DNA from: Tissierellaceae bacterium
GTDB lineage: Bacteria > Bacillota > Clostridia > Tissierellales > Tissierellaceae
Assembly (NCBI GenBank): GCA_018434075.1
Contig: JAHDQA010000006.1
Span: forward strand, 1 to 32,264
DNA: 32,264 nt
Reading direction: 5' to 3'
A model generated the notes under the pieces. That model was given only the letters and a program-made list of their open reading frames with translations, was not told the origin of the DNA and did no database searches. Within the stretch, counting starts at the first letter, position 1, and each line of letters begins with the position of its first letter. Both the position numbers and the translations under genes were made by a program. Shown here piece by piece: positions 17,264 through 24,634 of the stretch.

Positions 17264-18185
17264 TACATTCCCTCTTGACTATTTTTTTTATTATATTTTT
17301 AAATTCATCTGGTAAAGGAGCATAAAATGTCATTATTTCTTTACTTCTTGGATGATTAAACTCAATTTTAAATGCATGCAACATTTGTTTGTTAATGCCA
17401 AACTCATTTGAAATTTTTGAATAAATAGGATCTCCTACAATCGGGTGATTAACATGACTCAGATGAACTCTAATTTGATGAGTTCGTCCGGTTTCAAGCT
17501 TAAGTTTTAACAAACTGTAATTATTAAAATTTTTTAAGACTGTATAATGTGTAGTTGCATTTTTACTGTTAACTTCAGTTACTGCCATTTTTTTACGGTT
17601 TCGAGGATCTCTTCCAATCGGCGCATTAATTATTCCTTCACTATGTGAAAATCTACCATGGCATAATGCCATATACTCTCTATTAATTTTATGCTCTTTA
17701 ATATCGTTTGATAATATTTTATGAGAATAATCATTTTTTGCTACAATCAATAAGCCTGATGTATCCTTATCTATTCTATGAATAATTCCTGGCCTAATAA
17801 TTCCATTTATAGTAGATAGAGTATCAATATGATACAACAATGCATTTACTAATGTTCCACTATAATTTCCAGGAGCTGGATGAACCACTAAACCTTGAGG
17901 TTTATTTATTATCACTATATCATTATCTTCATATATAATGTCTAACGGTATATTTTCCTTTTCTAATTTTAATTCTTTTTTCTCAGGAAGTAATAATACT
18001 ATTATATCTCCTTCATTTACAATATAACTTTGCTTTTTATGTTCTCCATTTACAGTAACAACTTTTTCTTTAATTAATTTTTGTGCATAAGTTCTAGAAA
18101 GTTCATTCATCTCCAAAGATAAATAGTAATCTAATCTATATCCATCATCTTCGCTAACTATAAATTCTATTTTCTCATAATTCAT
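17247..18185 (-). CDS. rluD: RluA/RluD family pseudouridine synthase
   Basis: Converts uridine to pseudouridine in rRNA. The 312-residue product has an N-terminal S4 RNA-binding domain (about 15-70) and the catalytic [15 protein letters not shown] with Asp139. [25 protein letters not shown] and HPIVGDPIY are also family motifs. The ATG overlaps the lspA TGA as ATGA, with GGAGAAA upstream, so translation is probably coupled. The exact target uridines are not certain, because Firmicutes members (YlyB type) differ from E. coli RluD. Confidence 0.94.
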   Translation of the reverse strand: MNYEKIEFIVSEDDGYRLDYYLSLEMNELSRTYAQKLIKEKVVTVNGEHKKQSYIVNEGDIIVLLLPEKKELKLEKENIPLDIIYEDNDIVIINKPQGLVVHPAPGNYSGTLVNALLYHIDTLSTINGIIRPGIIHRIDKDTSGLLIVAKNDYSHKILSNDIKEHKINREYMALCHGRFSHSEGIINAPIGRDPRNRKKMAVTEVNSKNATTHYTVLKNFNNYSLLKLKLETGRTHQIRVHLSHVNHPIVGDPIYSKISNEFGINKQMLHAFKIEFNHPRSKEIMTFYAPLPDEFKNIIKKIVKRECNDNKS

Positions 18186-18655
18186 ATATTTTCTCCATTT
18201 GAGAAAAATTTTTGAGGGAATATTGTTATTATCATAAGTAAAATTGTCCCAATGACAATAAATATATCAGCAATATTAAAAACTGGAAAATTTATTGATT
18301 TTATTAAATCGATCTTTATAAAATCAACTACATAACCAAGTCTAATTCTATCAATAAAGTTGCCTATTGCCCCGCCAATTAAAAAAGAGAGTGCAGTCTT
18401 TTTTAGCAAATTTGTTTCTGAATTGTATTTAACCAAATATAACATAAAAACACAAATCACAACAATTGTTATAACTATGAATATCCATTTCTTTTCTTGT
18501 AATATTCCAAAGGCAGCTCCGTAATTCTTTACATATTTAAATTCTAATAATCCATTAAAGAACTTATAGTTTCCATTTAGAACTATATTTTTAACAGCTA
18601 AATACTTAGTAATTTGATCAAATAAAACTATCGTAATTATAATTATAAATGTCAA
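18182..18655 (-). CDS. lspA: Lipoprotein signal peptidase (SPase II)
   Basis: Aspartic membrane protease that cleaves prolipoprotein signal peptides after lipid attachment. Of the 157 residues, four hydrophobic segments lie at about 2-16, 57-75, 86-103 and 129-147. Motifs are DQITK (13-17), KNYGAAFGIL, GGAIGNFIDR (94-103), VVDFI with Asp111 and FNIADIFI with Asp130, the two catalytic aspartates. The start is TTG, with GGGGG upstream. Between divIVA and rluD, as is usual. Confidence 0.96.
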   Translation of the reverse strand: MTFIIIITIVLFDQITKYLAVKNIVLNGNYKFFNGLLEFKYVKNYGAAFGILQEKKWIFIVITIVVICVFMLYLVKYNSETNLLKKTALSFLIGGAIGNFIDRIRLGYVVDFIKIDLIKSINFPVFNIADIFIVIGTILLMIITIFPQKFFSNGENI

Positions 18656-18669
18656 TATTTTTCCCCCTA

Positions 18670-19242
18670 TTATTGGCTATCGCTTTCACTGATTAAAGTA
18701 TTTGTAACGATATCATCAAAGTTTTGATCATAAATAGTTGAAGATACGTCACTTTCATTGATATCGCCATTTCCGTAAATAGCATCGTTTTTAGCTATAC
18801 TTTTATAAAAGTCATTAAGAGATAATTTTTGAGATTCTAGGAAAGATTCCAATCTTGTTTTAAATATGTATATCTCTTTTTGTAAATATTCATATTCTTC
18901 TTTTATGCTTTTAACATCTTCATGCGCTTGTTGTATGATTGCGTTTTTTTCTATTTCTGCTTCTTCTATAATTATGTCAGCTTTTTTTCTTGCATTCAAA
19001 GTTATTTCTTCAGCAGTTTTTTGTGCAATTAAAAGAGTTGACTTTAATGTTTCCTCCATAGAATTGAATTGTCTTATTTGTTCAGATAACATATTTATTT
19101 TATCTTTATATTCTATATTTTCTTTGTATACTTTTTCATAATCTTCTATAGTTTCTGATAAAAACGCATTAACTGATTTTTTATTGTATCCGAAGAATGA
19201 TTTTTTAAAAGACTTGTTCTGTAAATCTAGAGGTGTTAACAT
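18670..19242 (-). CDS. divIVA: DivIVA-family cell division / polarity protein
   Basis: Curvature-sensing coiled-coil protein at poles and septa. In the 190-residue product the N-terminal domain MLTPLDLQNKSFKKSFFGYN is the conserved membrane-binding block, followed by KKSVNAFLSETIEDYEKVY. Coiled coil fills about 25-155 and the acidic tail is variable. The ATG at 19242 has GGAGTGAT upstream. An earlier in-frame start at 19275 would lie within the ylmH stop region and lacks family support. It is clustered with sepF and yggT, the usual division group. Confidence 0.94.
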   Translation of the reverse strand: MLTPLDLQNKSFKKSFFGYNKKSVNAFLSETIEDYEKVYKENIEYKDKINMLSEQIRQFNSMEETLKSTLLIAQKTAEEITLNARKKADIIIEEAEIEKNAIIQQAHEDVKSIKEEYEYLQKEIYIFKTRLESFLESQKLSLNDFYKSIAKNDAIYGNGDINESDVSSTIYDQNFDDIVTNTLISESDSQ

Positions 19243-19258
19243 GTTATCACTCCAATAC

Positions 19259-20044
19259 TTATATTTTTTGGACAACTATATGTAATTTTCCACTCTTAGT
19301 TTTCCCACTTATATTTACTAAGATGAATCTGCCGTACCCTTTAATTGATATTAAATCATTTTCTTTAATAATATGGTGTGGTTTTAATACAACTTCCCAA
19401 TTTATTTTTACTAATCCGTGTTTAAACAAATTTTGACTTTCTTCCCTACTGATATTGCATACGGAACCAATAATAGCATCTGCTCTCATTGAGCTAACTA
19501 CTTTGTTTAAAATATCATAATGTCTTTCTGGTATATCCAAATTATCATTTTCGACTAACTCAAATTTCTTAATCGTCTCATTTTTAATTTTTATTAGATT
19601 TGATATTATATAGTCTGTTATTTCACTTAGAACAATAATCGCAACTTTTTCTGGATATATTATTATGTCTCCAATTTTCTCTCTCTTAATTCCCAAAGCC
19701 ATAATACTCCCTAAAACGTCTCTATGGGTAATATCGTCAAATCTTCCGTAAAACATAAGAGTTTTAATAAATTCGTTTTTGTGATTATTAATTTCCTCAA
19801 CGGGTGACATTATCAATATTTTTCTCTCACTATGGTCATATCCTCCATAAAACTCTACGAAAATATCTGCAAAAAATTTTTTTATATAGGAATACACAAT
19901 TTTTTGTTCGAAAGGATCTAAGAAATTAGAATGGGTAACAGTGAATCTTCTTGAAGCTATTTCTGCTTTATCGATTATATTTTTTATTTTTAATTTTAGA
20001 TCTTTATCATCATTTATTGAAACTAGGATTTCTTTGTCTTTCAT
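19259..20044 (-). CDS. ylmH: YlmH, S4-domain RNA-binding protein
   Basis: 261 residues, with the YlmH-specific N-terminal domain (about 1-170, including FLDPFEQKIVYSY, GGYDHSERKIL, DVLGSIMALGIKREKIGDI) and a C-terminal S4 domain (about 183-245, ISREESQNLFKHGLVKIN). The Bacillus member has been linked to ribosome-associated quality control, where it binds the 50S-peptidyl-tRNA complex. The rqcH gene lies 2.5 kb away here. The start ATG is directly next to the original end of yggT, and its ribosome site (TAGGAG, about 11 bases upstream) is inside that lost yggT tail. Confidence 0.93.
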   Translation of the reverse strand: MKDKEILVSINDDKDLKLKIKNIIDKAEIASRRFTVTHSNFLDPFEQKIVYSYIKKFFADIFVEFYGGYDHSERKILIMSPVEEINNHKNEFIKTLMFYGRFDDITHRDVLGSIMALGIKREKIGDIIIYPEKVAIIVLSEITDYIISNLIKIKNETIKKFELVENDNLDIPERHYDILNKVVSSMRADAIIGSVCNISREESQNLFKHGLVKINWEVVLKPHHIIKENDLISIKGYGRFILVNISGKTKSGKLHIVVQKI

Positions 20045-20101
20045 CTATAATAATACTCCTACTAGCAATTGATATAATAACCTCATAATAAGAATTGCTA
20101 C
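20045..20101 (-). other. Detached C-terminal tail of yggT (18 codons after an in-frame TGA)
   Basis: Right after the TGA, the same frame continues as VAILIMRLLYQLLVGVLL and ends at TAG (20047-20045), one base from the ylmH ATG. It reads as the missing last membrane helix of the YggT family (consensus start DxSP-hydrophobic-VA). With it the protein would be 88 residues, the normal family length. Confidence 0.85.
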
Positions 20102-20311
20102 TCACGGTGAAAAATCAAGCATTCCACGATTTAACCCTAAAACATTCAATAGATATCTTGCTGGAATTATTATCGGTTCTGTAAGTTCATAAATTATTCT
20201 TAATAATTTATTTTGTTCATTAATTCTGAAAATATTGAGAAATACTCTTATGAGTATTAAAGTTTCAATTATAGATAACAATTTACCAAGTGATTGTAAA
20301 AATAAATACAT
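20102..20311 (-). CDS. YggT family membrane protein, cut short by an in-frame stop
   Basis: YggT/YlmG family: a small protein with two hydrophobic helices, encoded in the division cluster between sepF and ylmH; the exact role is unclear. The 69-residue product has a first helix (about 2-28), the signature IYELTEPIIIPARYLL and ends LDFSP at a TGA. Other members continue past DxSP into a second helix, and here the same frame continues with that helix after the stop. The start ATG has AGGAGG five bases upstream. It is a recent nonsense mutation (TTA to TGA would need one change), a sequence error or a readthrough site. TGA is a normal stop elsewhere in this window. Confidence 0.85.
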   Translation of the reverse strand: MYLFLQSLGKLLSIIETLILIRVFLNIFRINEQNKLLRIIYELTEPIIIPARYLLNVLGLNRGMLDFSP

Positions 20312-20326
20312 AAATGCCTCCTGATT

Positions 20327-20755
20327 TTACCATGGGAATATCCCTCTATTTTTAAGTTCATCTTTTATTCCATCAATTTCTACGTTTATGGGCGCTAGAA
20401 TAAATATATCCTTTGTCACTTTTTGAATTTTACCTTCTATTGCATAAAGTCCCCCGTTTATAAAATCAAAAATTTGCCTTTTCAAATTTAAGTCTAATTG
20501 TTCAAAATTTACAACAACTGCTTTCCTCATTTTTAAATCATCTATTATACTAGGTGCTTCTTCATAACTAAGAGGTTCATGAACAGCTATTTTTAAATTT
20601 GTATTCTGATTTATACTAACCAATTTTGTATTATTCCTTTTAGCTTTATTAACAGGTGTAATGTCATATTTCTCTTCTTCCAATTCTTTTATTTCTTCTT
20701 CCTCGTATTCATCAATTCCAATAAAATACTTAAACTTATCCATAAAATTAGACAT
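20327..20755 (-). CDS. sepF: Cell division protein SepF
   Basis: FtsZ-binding septum protein that anchors FtsZ to the membrane and shapes the ring. The 142-residue product has an amphipathic N-terminal membrane anchor (MSNFMDKFKYFIGI), an acidic linker (about 16-30) and the C-terminal SepF domain (about 55-138) with DLKMRKAVVVNFEQLD, RQIFDFINGGLYAIEG and DIFILAPINVEI. The ATG has GGAGGG upstream, and it starts two bases after yggS. Typical order yggS-sepF-yggT-ylmH-divIVA. Confidence 0.96.
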   Translation of the reverse strand: MSNFMDKFKYFIGIDEYEEEEIKELEEEKYDITPVNKAKRNNTKLVSINQNTNLKIAVHEPLSYEEAPSIIDDLKMRKAVVVNFEQLDLNLKRQIFDFINGGLYAIEGKIQKVTKDIFILAPINVEIDGIKDELKNRGIFPW

Positions 20756-20757
20756 TT

Positions 20758-21462
20758 TTAACCCTCCATTTTTTCTCTTTCACCAAAAATACCAGTACCT
20801 ATTCTTACCATATTCGAGCCTTCTTCGATTGCTATTGAATAATCATTGGTCATTCCCATTGAAAGAATATCCATATTTACTCTTTCATAATGTTTTGACT
20901 TAATCTTTTCACTTAAATTATACATTTTCCTAAAATCCGATCTAATTATCGCTTTGTCATCTGTATTTGAACCTATAGTCATAAGCCCCTGAATCTGTAA
21001 ATGCTTGTGGTTCTGTAAAGATTCAATAAACTCGAAAACTTCATTTTCAAATATCCCAGATTTAGTAGACTCTTTTGATATGTTAATTTGTATAAGTAGA
21101 TTTATTGTAATATCAGCAATACTTGCTCTTTTTTCCAACTCATTTGCTAAATCAATTCGGTCTAGTGACTGAATCAGATCAACTTTATCATAAATATACT
21201 TCACTTTATTTGTCTGCAGATGACCGATAAAATGGTAGTTTGGCTTTGGGTTAATGCAATCCCTTTTTTTGAGCAATTCTTGTACTTTACTCTCGCCAAT
21301 ATCGTTTATTCCATACTTTAGGCACTCGTGAATTCTATCGACTGGTACATATTTTGTGACTGCAACTATTCTGACGTCGTTTTTCCTTCCAGTTGCTAAA
21401 CACAATTTATCAATATTTTCTCGTATTTTAAAAATATTATCTCTAATGCTAATAACTATCAC
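20758..21462 (-). CDS. yggS: YggS/PLPBP family pyridoxal phosphate homeostasis protein
   Basis: PLP-binding TIM-barrel protein without known catalysis, which controls vitamin B6 and amino-acid pools. In the 234-residue product VAVTKYVP holds the PLP lysine (Lys37), with NDIGESKVQELLKK, HFIGHLQTNKVKYI, GLMTIG, SMGMTNDYSIAIEEGSNMVRIG and TGIFGER following. The GTG at 21462 is the only conventional start but sits within the apparent ribosome site GAGGTG. The true start may be the ATT five codons in. Three bases separate it from the HlyD-like gene. Confidence 0.94.
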   Translation of the reverse strand: MIVISIRDNIFKIRENIDKLCLATGRKNDVRIVAVTKYVPVDRIHECLKYGINDIGESKVQELLKKRDCINPKPNYHFIGHLQTNKVKYIYDKVDLIQSLDRIDLANELEKRASIADITINLLIQINISKESTKSGIFENEVFEFIESLQNHKHLQIQGLMTIGSNTDDKAIIRSDFRKMYNLSEKIKSKHYERVNMDILSMGMTNDYSIAIEEGSNMVRIGTGIFGEREKMEG

Positions 21463-21465
21463 CTC

Positions 21466-22398
21466 TTATTTAATAATACTACCATACTCGACACTATCGG
21501 GATCTAGTATGATGTCAGAGTGTTCATCTATTGTTTTTTTATACTCGTCTTTAATTAATATGTTGCCATTTTCATCTCCTATACTTGCATATACATAGGC
21601 ATCATTGCTATCGATAATTTCTATCGGTCTAAATCCAATAACCCCATAATATTCTTTTATGAAAACGCCAACTACACCATCCTTTTGAGTAAGTGCTGAA
21701 TTTGGTATTTTATATGCTTGTTCTTGGATTTCTATAATGCTTATTTCTAATTTTCTACCATCTATAAATTCTTGAATGAAGTTACTAGATTCTAAAATTA
21801 AAATGTTATGATTTTTAGTCTTTGATTTAGCAACTAATCTTGTATCTATGTATCTATCAACAGAATTGTCTGTTTTTATTTTGACAGTATCATCATTTAT
21901 ATAATTCTCATAAAAATTATCATCTACATCTACTATTAAATACCATATATAAGAATCTATAATTTTTATGCCAATTCTATTCTCACTCGATTGTTCGCCA
22001 AAAAGATAATTCAAGTCTGTGTCATCCATGCTTTTTATAGCATTAATATCGATATTTTCGTATCCATCAATATCAAAAGAAACAAAACCAGAGCAATTTG
22101 AATAAATTTCATATTTCTGACCATCAGACTTTGTTACTGTTGCTATCAATGAGCCCTTTGGAACCAATTTTGCTTCAGGCGCTAATTTATCTATTTTTAA
22201 TATAGCTTCACTATCTAATTGTAAAACTTCATCTCTAATTATAACACTGTTAAAGCTTTGTTTTTTTTCATACATTAATTTTTTTGGTTTAATTGTATTT
22301 ATTTCTGAAAAAGAAAGTATCGGCATAATTATAATTATAATAAAAGCTAAAATTAATATTGATAGAAATATAATTAATTTTTTTCTCTTTTTTTCCAT
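21466..22398 (-). CDS. HlyD-like membrane-anchored protein (efflux adaptor type)
   Basis: 310 residues. A basic start (MEKKRKK) and one membrane helix (about 8-29) leave a large outside domain. Residues 30-110 look like the biotinyl/lipoyl-like and barrel part of HlyD adaptors (IKPKKLMYEKKQSFNSVIIR, APEAKLVPKGSLIATV), and 200-305 have a second beta-rich part (YKIPNSALTQKDGVVGVFI, RPIEII). Genes of this kind are commonly annotated as HlyD-family adaptors beside sepF in Clostridia, but no transporter or outer partner lies here, so a role in efflux is not supported. A wall or division role is only an inference. ATG with AGGTGA upstream. Confidence 0.7.
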   Translation of the reverse strand: MEKKRKKLIIFLSILILAFIIIIIMPILSFSEINTIKPKKLMYEKKQSFNSVIIRDEVLQLDSEAILKIDKLAPEAKLVPKGSLIATVTKSDGQKYEIYSNCSGFVSFDIDGYENIDINAIKSMDDTDLNYLFGEQSSENRIGIKIIDSYIWYLIVDVDDNFYENYINDDTVKIKTDNSVDRYIDTRLVAKSKTKNHNILILESSNFIQEFIDGRKLEISIIEIQEQAYKIPNSALTQKDGVVGVFIKEYYGVIGFRPIEIIDSNDAYVYASIGDENGNILIKDEYKKTIDEHSDIILDPDSVEYGSIIK

Positions 22399-22406
22399 TA
22401 CTTCAC

Positions 22407-22781
22407 CTAGTTAAAAAATTTGCCATATTTCCCCAATATTTTAAATTCCCGAATGGTATCTATTCTTAAATTTATTACTTCATTTGTATAAGTGATGATT
22501 TTTATGGAGTGTTCTTTTGCAATAGCTCCAATAACTACACCTTTGTATTTTTCATTTGTCTTAGTCTGTATAGTTACTTCGTCACCAGCTTTAAGTTTAG
22601 TTCCATCTAAAATGAATTCGTATAAGTCAGCATCCTCTATTTCATCATTCGATATATGCTTATTATCTATCAATATAATATTCTTTTTAAGGTAATACTT
22701 TTCTTTTAAAACAACTAGCACATAACCAAATAAACTTGCTACTTCTGCCATAATAATCAAGCTAATAAAAAAATCGAACAT
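22407..22781 (-). CDS. Hypothetical membrane protein, first gene of the sepF unit
   Basis: I do not recognise this family. Of 124 residues, 1-26 are a hydrophobic helix, then a charged stretch (27-50, KEKYYLKKNIILIDNK). Residues 55-124 look like a small beta-barrel (FILDGTKLKAGDEVTIQT, YKGVVIGAIAKEHSIKII, INLRIDTIREFKIL). The pattern is like SH3-like or KOW-type folds, but that is only a guess. The ATG has a strong AAGGGGGAT site and follows its own promoter. Its place upstream of the HlyD-like gene and sepF suggests work at the membrane. Confidence 0.75.
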   Translation of the reverse strand: MFDFFISLIIMAEVASLFGYVLVVLKEKYYLKKNIILIDNKHISNDEIEDADLYEFILDGTKLKAGDEVTIQTKTNEKYKGVVIGAIAKEHSIKIITYTNEVINLRIDTIREFKILGKYGKFFN

Positions 22782-22810
22782 CCTTTATCCCCCTTGTAAA
22801 TTATAAAATT

Positions 22811-22839
22811 AGTATACCATATATTTTTGAAAGTTTAAA
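22811..22839 (-). promoter_or_regulatory. Promoter of the sepF-pyrR unit
   Basis: Minus-strand TTTAAA (22839-22834), a 17-bp spacer and TATACT (22816-22811), with TGG just before the -10 (extended -10). The leader is about 25 nt. It is back-to-back with the tRNA promoter; the two -35 boxes are three bases apart. Confidence 0.65.
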
Positions 22840-22842
22840 CTC

Positions 22843-22871
22843 TTTACAAAATCAATTTTATTAGTTATAAT
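22843..22871 (+). promoter_or_regulatory. Promoter of tRNA-Pro
   Basis: TTTACA (22843-22848), a 17-bp spacer and a perfect TATAAT (22866-22871). The mature tRNA begins nine bases after the -10, so the 5' leader is nearly absent. Confidence 0.8.
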
Positions 22872-22880
22872 ACAGCTTAT

Positions 22881-22957
22881 CGGGGTGTGGCGCAGCCTGG
22901 TAGCGCACAAGTCTGGGGGACTTGGGGCCGGAGGTTCAAATCCTCTCACTCCGACCA
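22881..22957 (+). tRNA. tRNA-Pro, anticodon GGG
   Basis: A complete 77-nt cloverleaf. Acceptor CGGGGTG pairs with CACTCCG, the D arm is GCGC/GCGC, and the anticodon stem CAAGT/ACTTG closes the loop CTGGGGG (anticodon GGG at 22915-22917, reading CCU and CCC). The T arm is GGAGG-TTCAAAT-CCTCT with one G-U pair. The discriminator A and CCA are encoded. It stands alone with its own promoter and terminator. Confidence 0.96.
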
Positions 22958-22981
22958 AATTAAATGTAGAATAAAAAATAC

Positions 22982-23015
22982 AAGATATGAGAATACCAAA
23001 GTCTTCTCATATCTT
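22982..23015. terminator. Two-way terminator between tRNA-Pro and gpsA
   Basis: AAGATATGAGAA (22982-22993) pairs with TTCTCATATCTT (23004-23015) around a 10-nt loop. On the minus strand GTATTTTTTATTC follows, a strong U-run for gpsA, whose TAA (23016-23014) lies at the stem. On the plus strand ATATTTTATT follows, a usable U-rich tract for the tRNA. Confidence 0.85.
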
Positions 23016-24042
23016 ATATTTTATTAGTCTTTAAAAACTCTAAAATTTCTAATTCATATTTCTTTTCTCTTCCCATCAATTTTGCAGAGGAGCTTTTAAC
23101 ATCTGCTCCAAGATATAGAATACTATATATTTCATTTGTTATTGGCATTTCAATATTTAAATTCTGCGATATGTGATATGCAGCTTTTGTTGTCTTCACT
23201 CCTTCTACAACCATACCCACTTTGTTTGTAGCGTCAGTTAGCGAATATCCTTGACCTATTAGAATTCCAGCCCTTCTGTTTCTACTATGCATGCTTGTGC
23301 AAGTAACTATTAAATCGCCTACACCTGCTAGACCAGAAAATGTATCAGGATTAGCACCCATAGCAACACCTAATTTTGCCATTTCATAAAGTCCTCTGGT
23401 CATAAGTGCAGCTTTAGTGTTGTCGCCAAATCCAACACCATCTGATATTCCTGCACCTAATGCTACTATGTTCTTTAGTGCACCTCCCAATTCAACACCT
23501 ACTAGGTCTGTATTCGTATAAATTCTAAAAGAAGAAGTTGTAAAGATATTTTGAATGTATTCTGATACTTGTGGATCAATTGATGCGCAAACTACTGCGG
23601 TAGGAATATTTCGTATCACTTCTTCTGCATGAGAAGGCCCTGAAATGACACAATACTTATTTTTGGGTAATATTTGGTTGCATACTTGCGAAATCCTTAG
23701 GTCTGTTGTTTCTTCAATCCCTTTTGCTAAATTAACAAATATTTGATTTTCACGTATCATTGGTTCTAAAGTCTTAAGCAGCTCTCGAACGCTATTTGTA
23801 GGCACAGCCAAAGTAATAATATCACGGTTATTTATAGCTTCTTCTAAATCATTAGTTATTTTTAATGTGTCAGGTATTTTAACTCCTGGTAAATATTTAT
23901 TATTGGTCTTTTCATTTACCATTTCCTCATATTGAGAATGGGATCTGACCCACAAAATTACATCCTTACCTTCTTTAGACAGCATACTAGCTAACGCGCA
24001 TCCCCAGCTTCCTCCGCCTAATATAGAAATACTATCATTCAC
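23014..24042 (-). CDS. gpsA: Glycerol-3-phosphate dehydrogenase [NAD(P)+]
   Basis: Reduces dihydroxyacetone phosphate to sn-glycerol 3-phosphate, the backbone for phospholipids. In the 342-residue product, ILGGGSWGCALA is the dinucleotide loop, followed by ISGPSHAEEV, the catalytic-lysine segment GGALKNIVALGAGISDG, and SGLAGVGDLIVTCTSMHSRN. I chose the GTG at 24042, giving MNDSISILGGG, because GGAGGT lies seven bases upstream and the extra residues of the TTG at 24057 do not match the family. It overlaps plsY by eight bases. PlsY uses its product, so the pairing makes sense. Confidence 0.96.
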   Translation of the reverse strand: MNDSISILGGGSWGCALASMLSKEGKDVILWVRSHSQYEEMVNEKTNNKYLPGVKIPDTLKITNDLEEAINNRDIITLAVPTNSVRELLKTLEPMIRENQIFVNLAKGIEETTDLRISQVCNQILPKNKYCVISGPSHAEEVIRNIPTAVVCASIDPQVSEYIQNIFTTSSFRIYTNTDLVGVELGGALKNIVALGAGISDGVGFGDNTKAALMTRGLYEMAKLGVAMGANPDTFSGLAGVGDLIVTCTSMHSRNRRAGILIGQGYSLTDATNKVGMVVEGVKTTKAAYHISQNLNIEMPITNEIYSILYLGADVKSSSAKLMGREKKYELEILEFLKTNKI

Positions 24043-24634
24043 TAGATTTACCTCCAAGTTTATTCTCTTTCTTATTAATTAATCTCACAATATTACTTCT
24101 ATGTCTATAGATACCCATTAAGCTTAAGAATAATATAGCCAATTTAGTATAAGTATCTATTTGAACTAAATTTGTTGCTGATAAAACTACCATTGAAATT
24201 AAAAAAGTAATAGATAGTAAAGAAACATATTTTGTGGCAACTCCAACTATTAGGCCTATTATTATACTTATTAGAGTTAACTTAAATTGAAGTATCGCCA
24301 TTGTCGTTATTGTTGCAACAATCCCTTTTCCTCCTTTAAATCCAAAAAATATTGGCCAATTATGTCCTATTACAGTAAAAACTGCAGCTACTAATCCACC
24401 ATAATATCCATAAATATGTAGCCCAATCATGACACTTACTATACTTTTTAGAGCGTCTAAAACAAATGTTGCAATACCAGCAGGTTTCCCTAACACTCTC
24501 ATAGCGTTTGTTGCGCCAGCATTTCCACTTCCGTGTTCTCTGATGTCGATACCTTTATATAATTTTCCAATTACATAGGCTGAAGAAAAACTACCGAAGA
24601 AATAAGCAATAATAGCTATCAATATTACTTTCAT
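24035..24634 (-). CDS. plsY: Acyl-phosphate glycerol-3-phosphate acyltransferase PlsY
   Basis: Membrane enzyme that acylates glycerol 3-phosphate from acyl-phosphate in the first step of phospholipid synthesis. The 199-residue product has several helices and the family motifs GSFSSAYVIGKL, DIREHGSGNAGATN, RVLGKPAGI, FGFKGGKGIVAT and HRSNI. The ATG overlaps the der TGA as ATGA. The ribosome site is weak (GCGGAA), so translation probably depends on coupling to der. Confidence 0.96.
   Translation of the reverse strand: MKVILIAIIAYFFGSFSSAYVIGKLYKGIDIREHGSGNAGATNAMRVLGKPAGIATFVLDALKSIVSVMIGLHIYGYYGGLVAAVFTVIGHNWPIFFGFKGGKGIVATITTMAILQFKLTLISIIIGLIVGVATKYVSLLSITFLISMVVLSATNLVQIDTYTKLAILFLSLMGIYRHRSNIVRLINKKENKLGGKSSE

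Noticed and set aside
20102..20104. TGA in yggT as selenocysteine or as a reassigned Trp codon
   Set aside because: TGA is the normal stop of rsgA, rlmN, lspA, der and plsY here, no selenocysteine hairpin is evident, and YggT is not a selenoprotein family.
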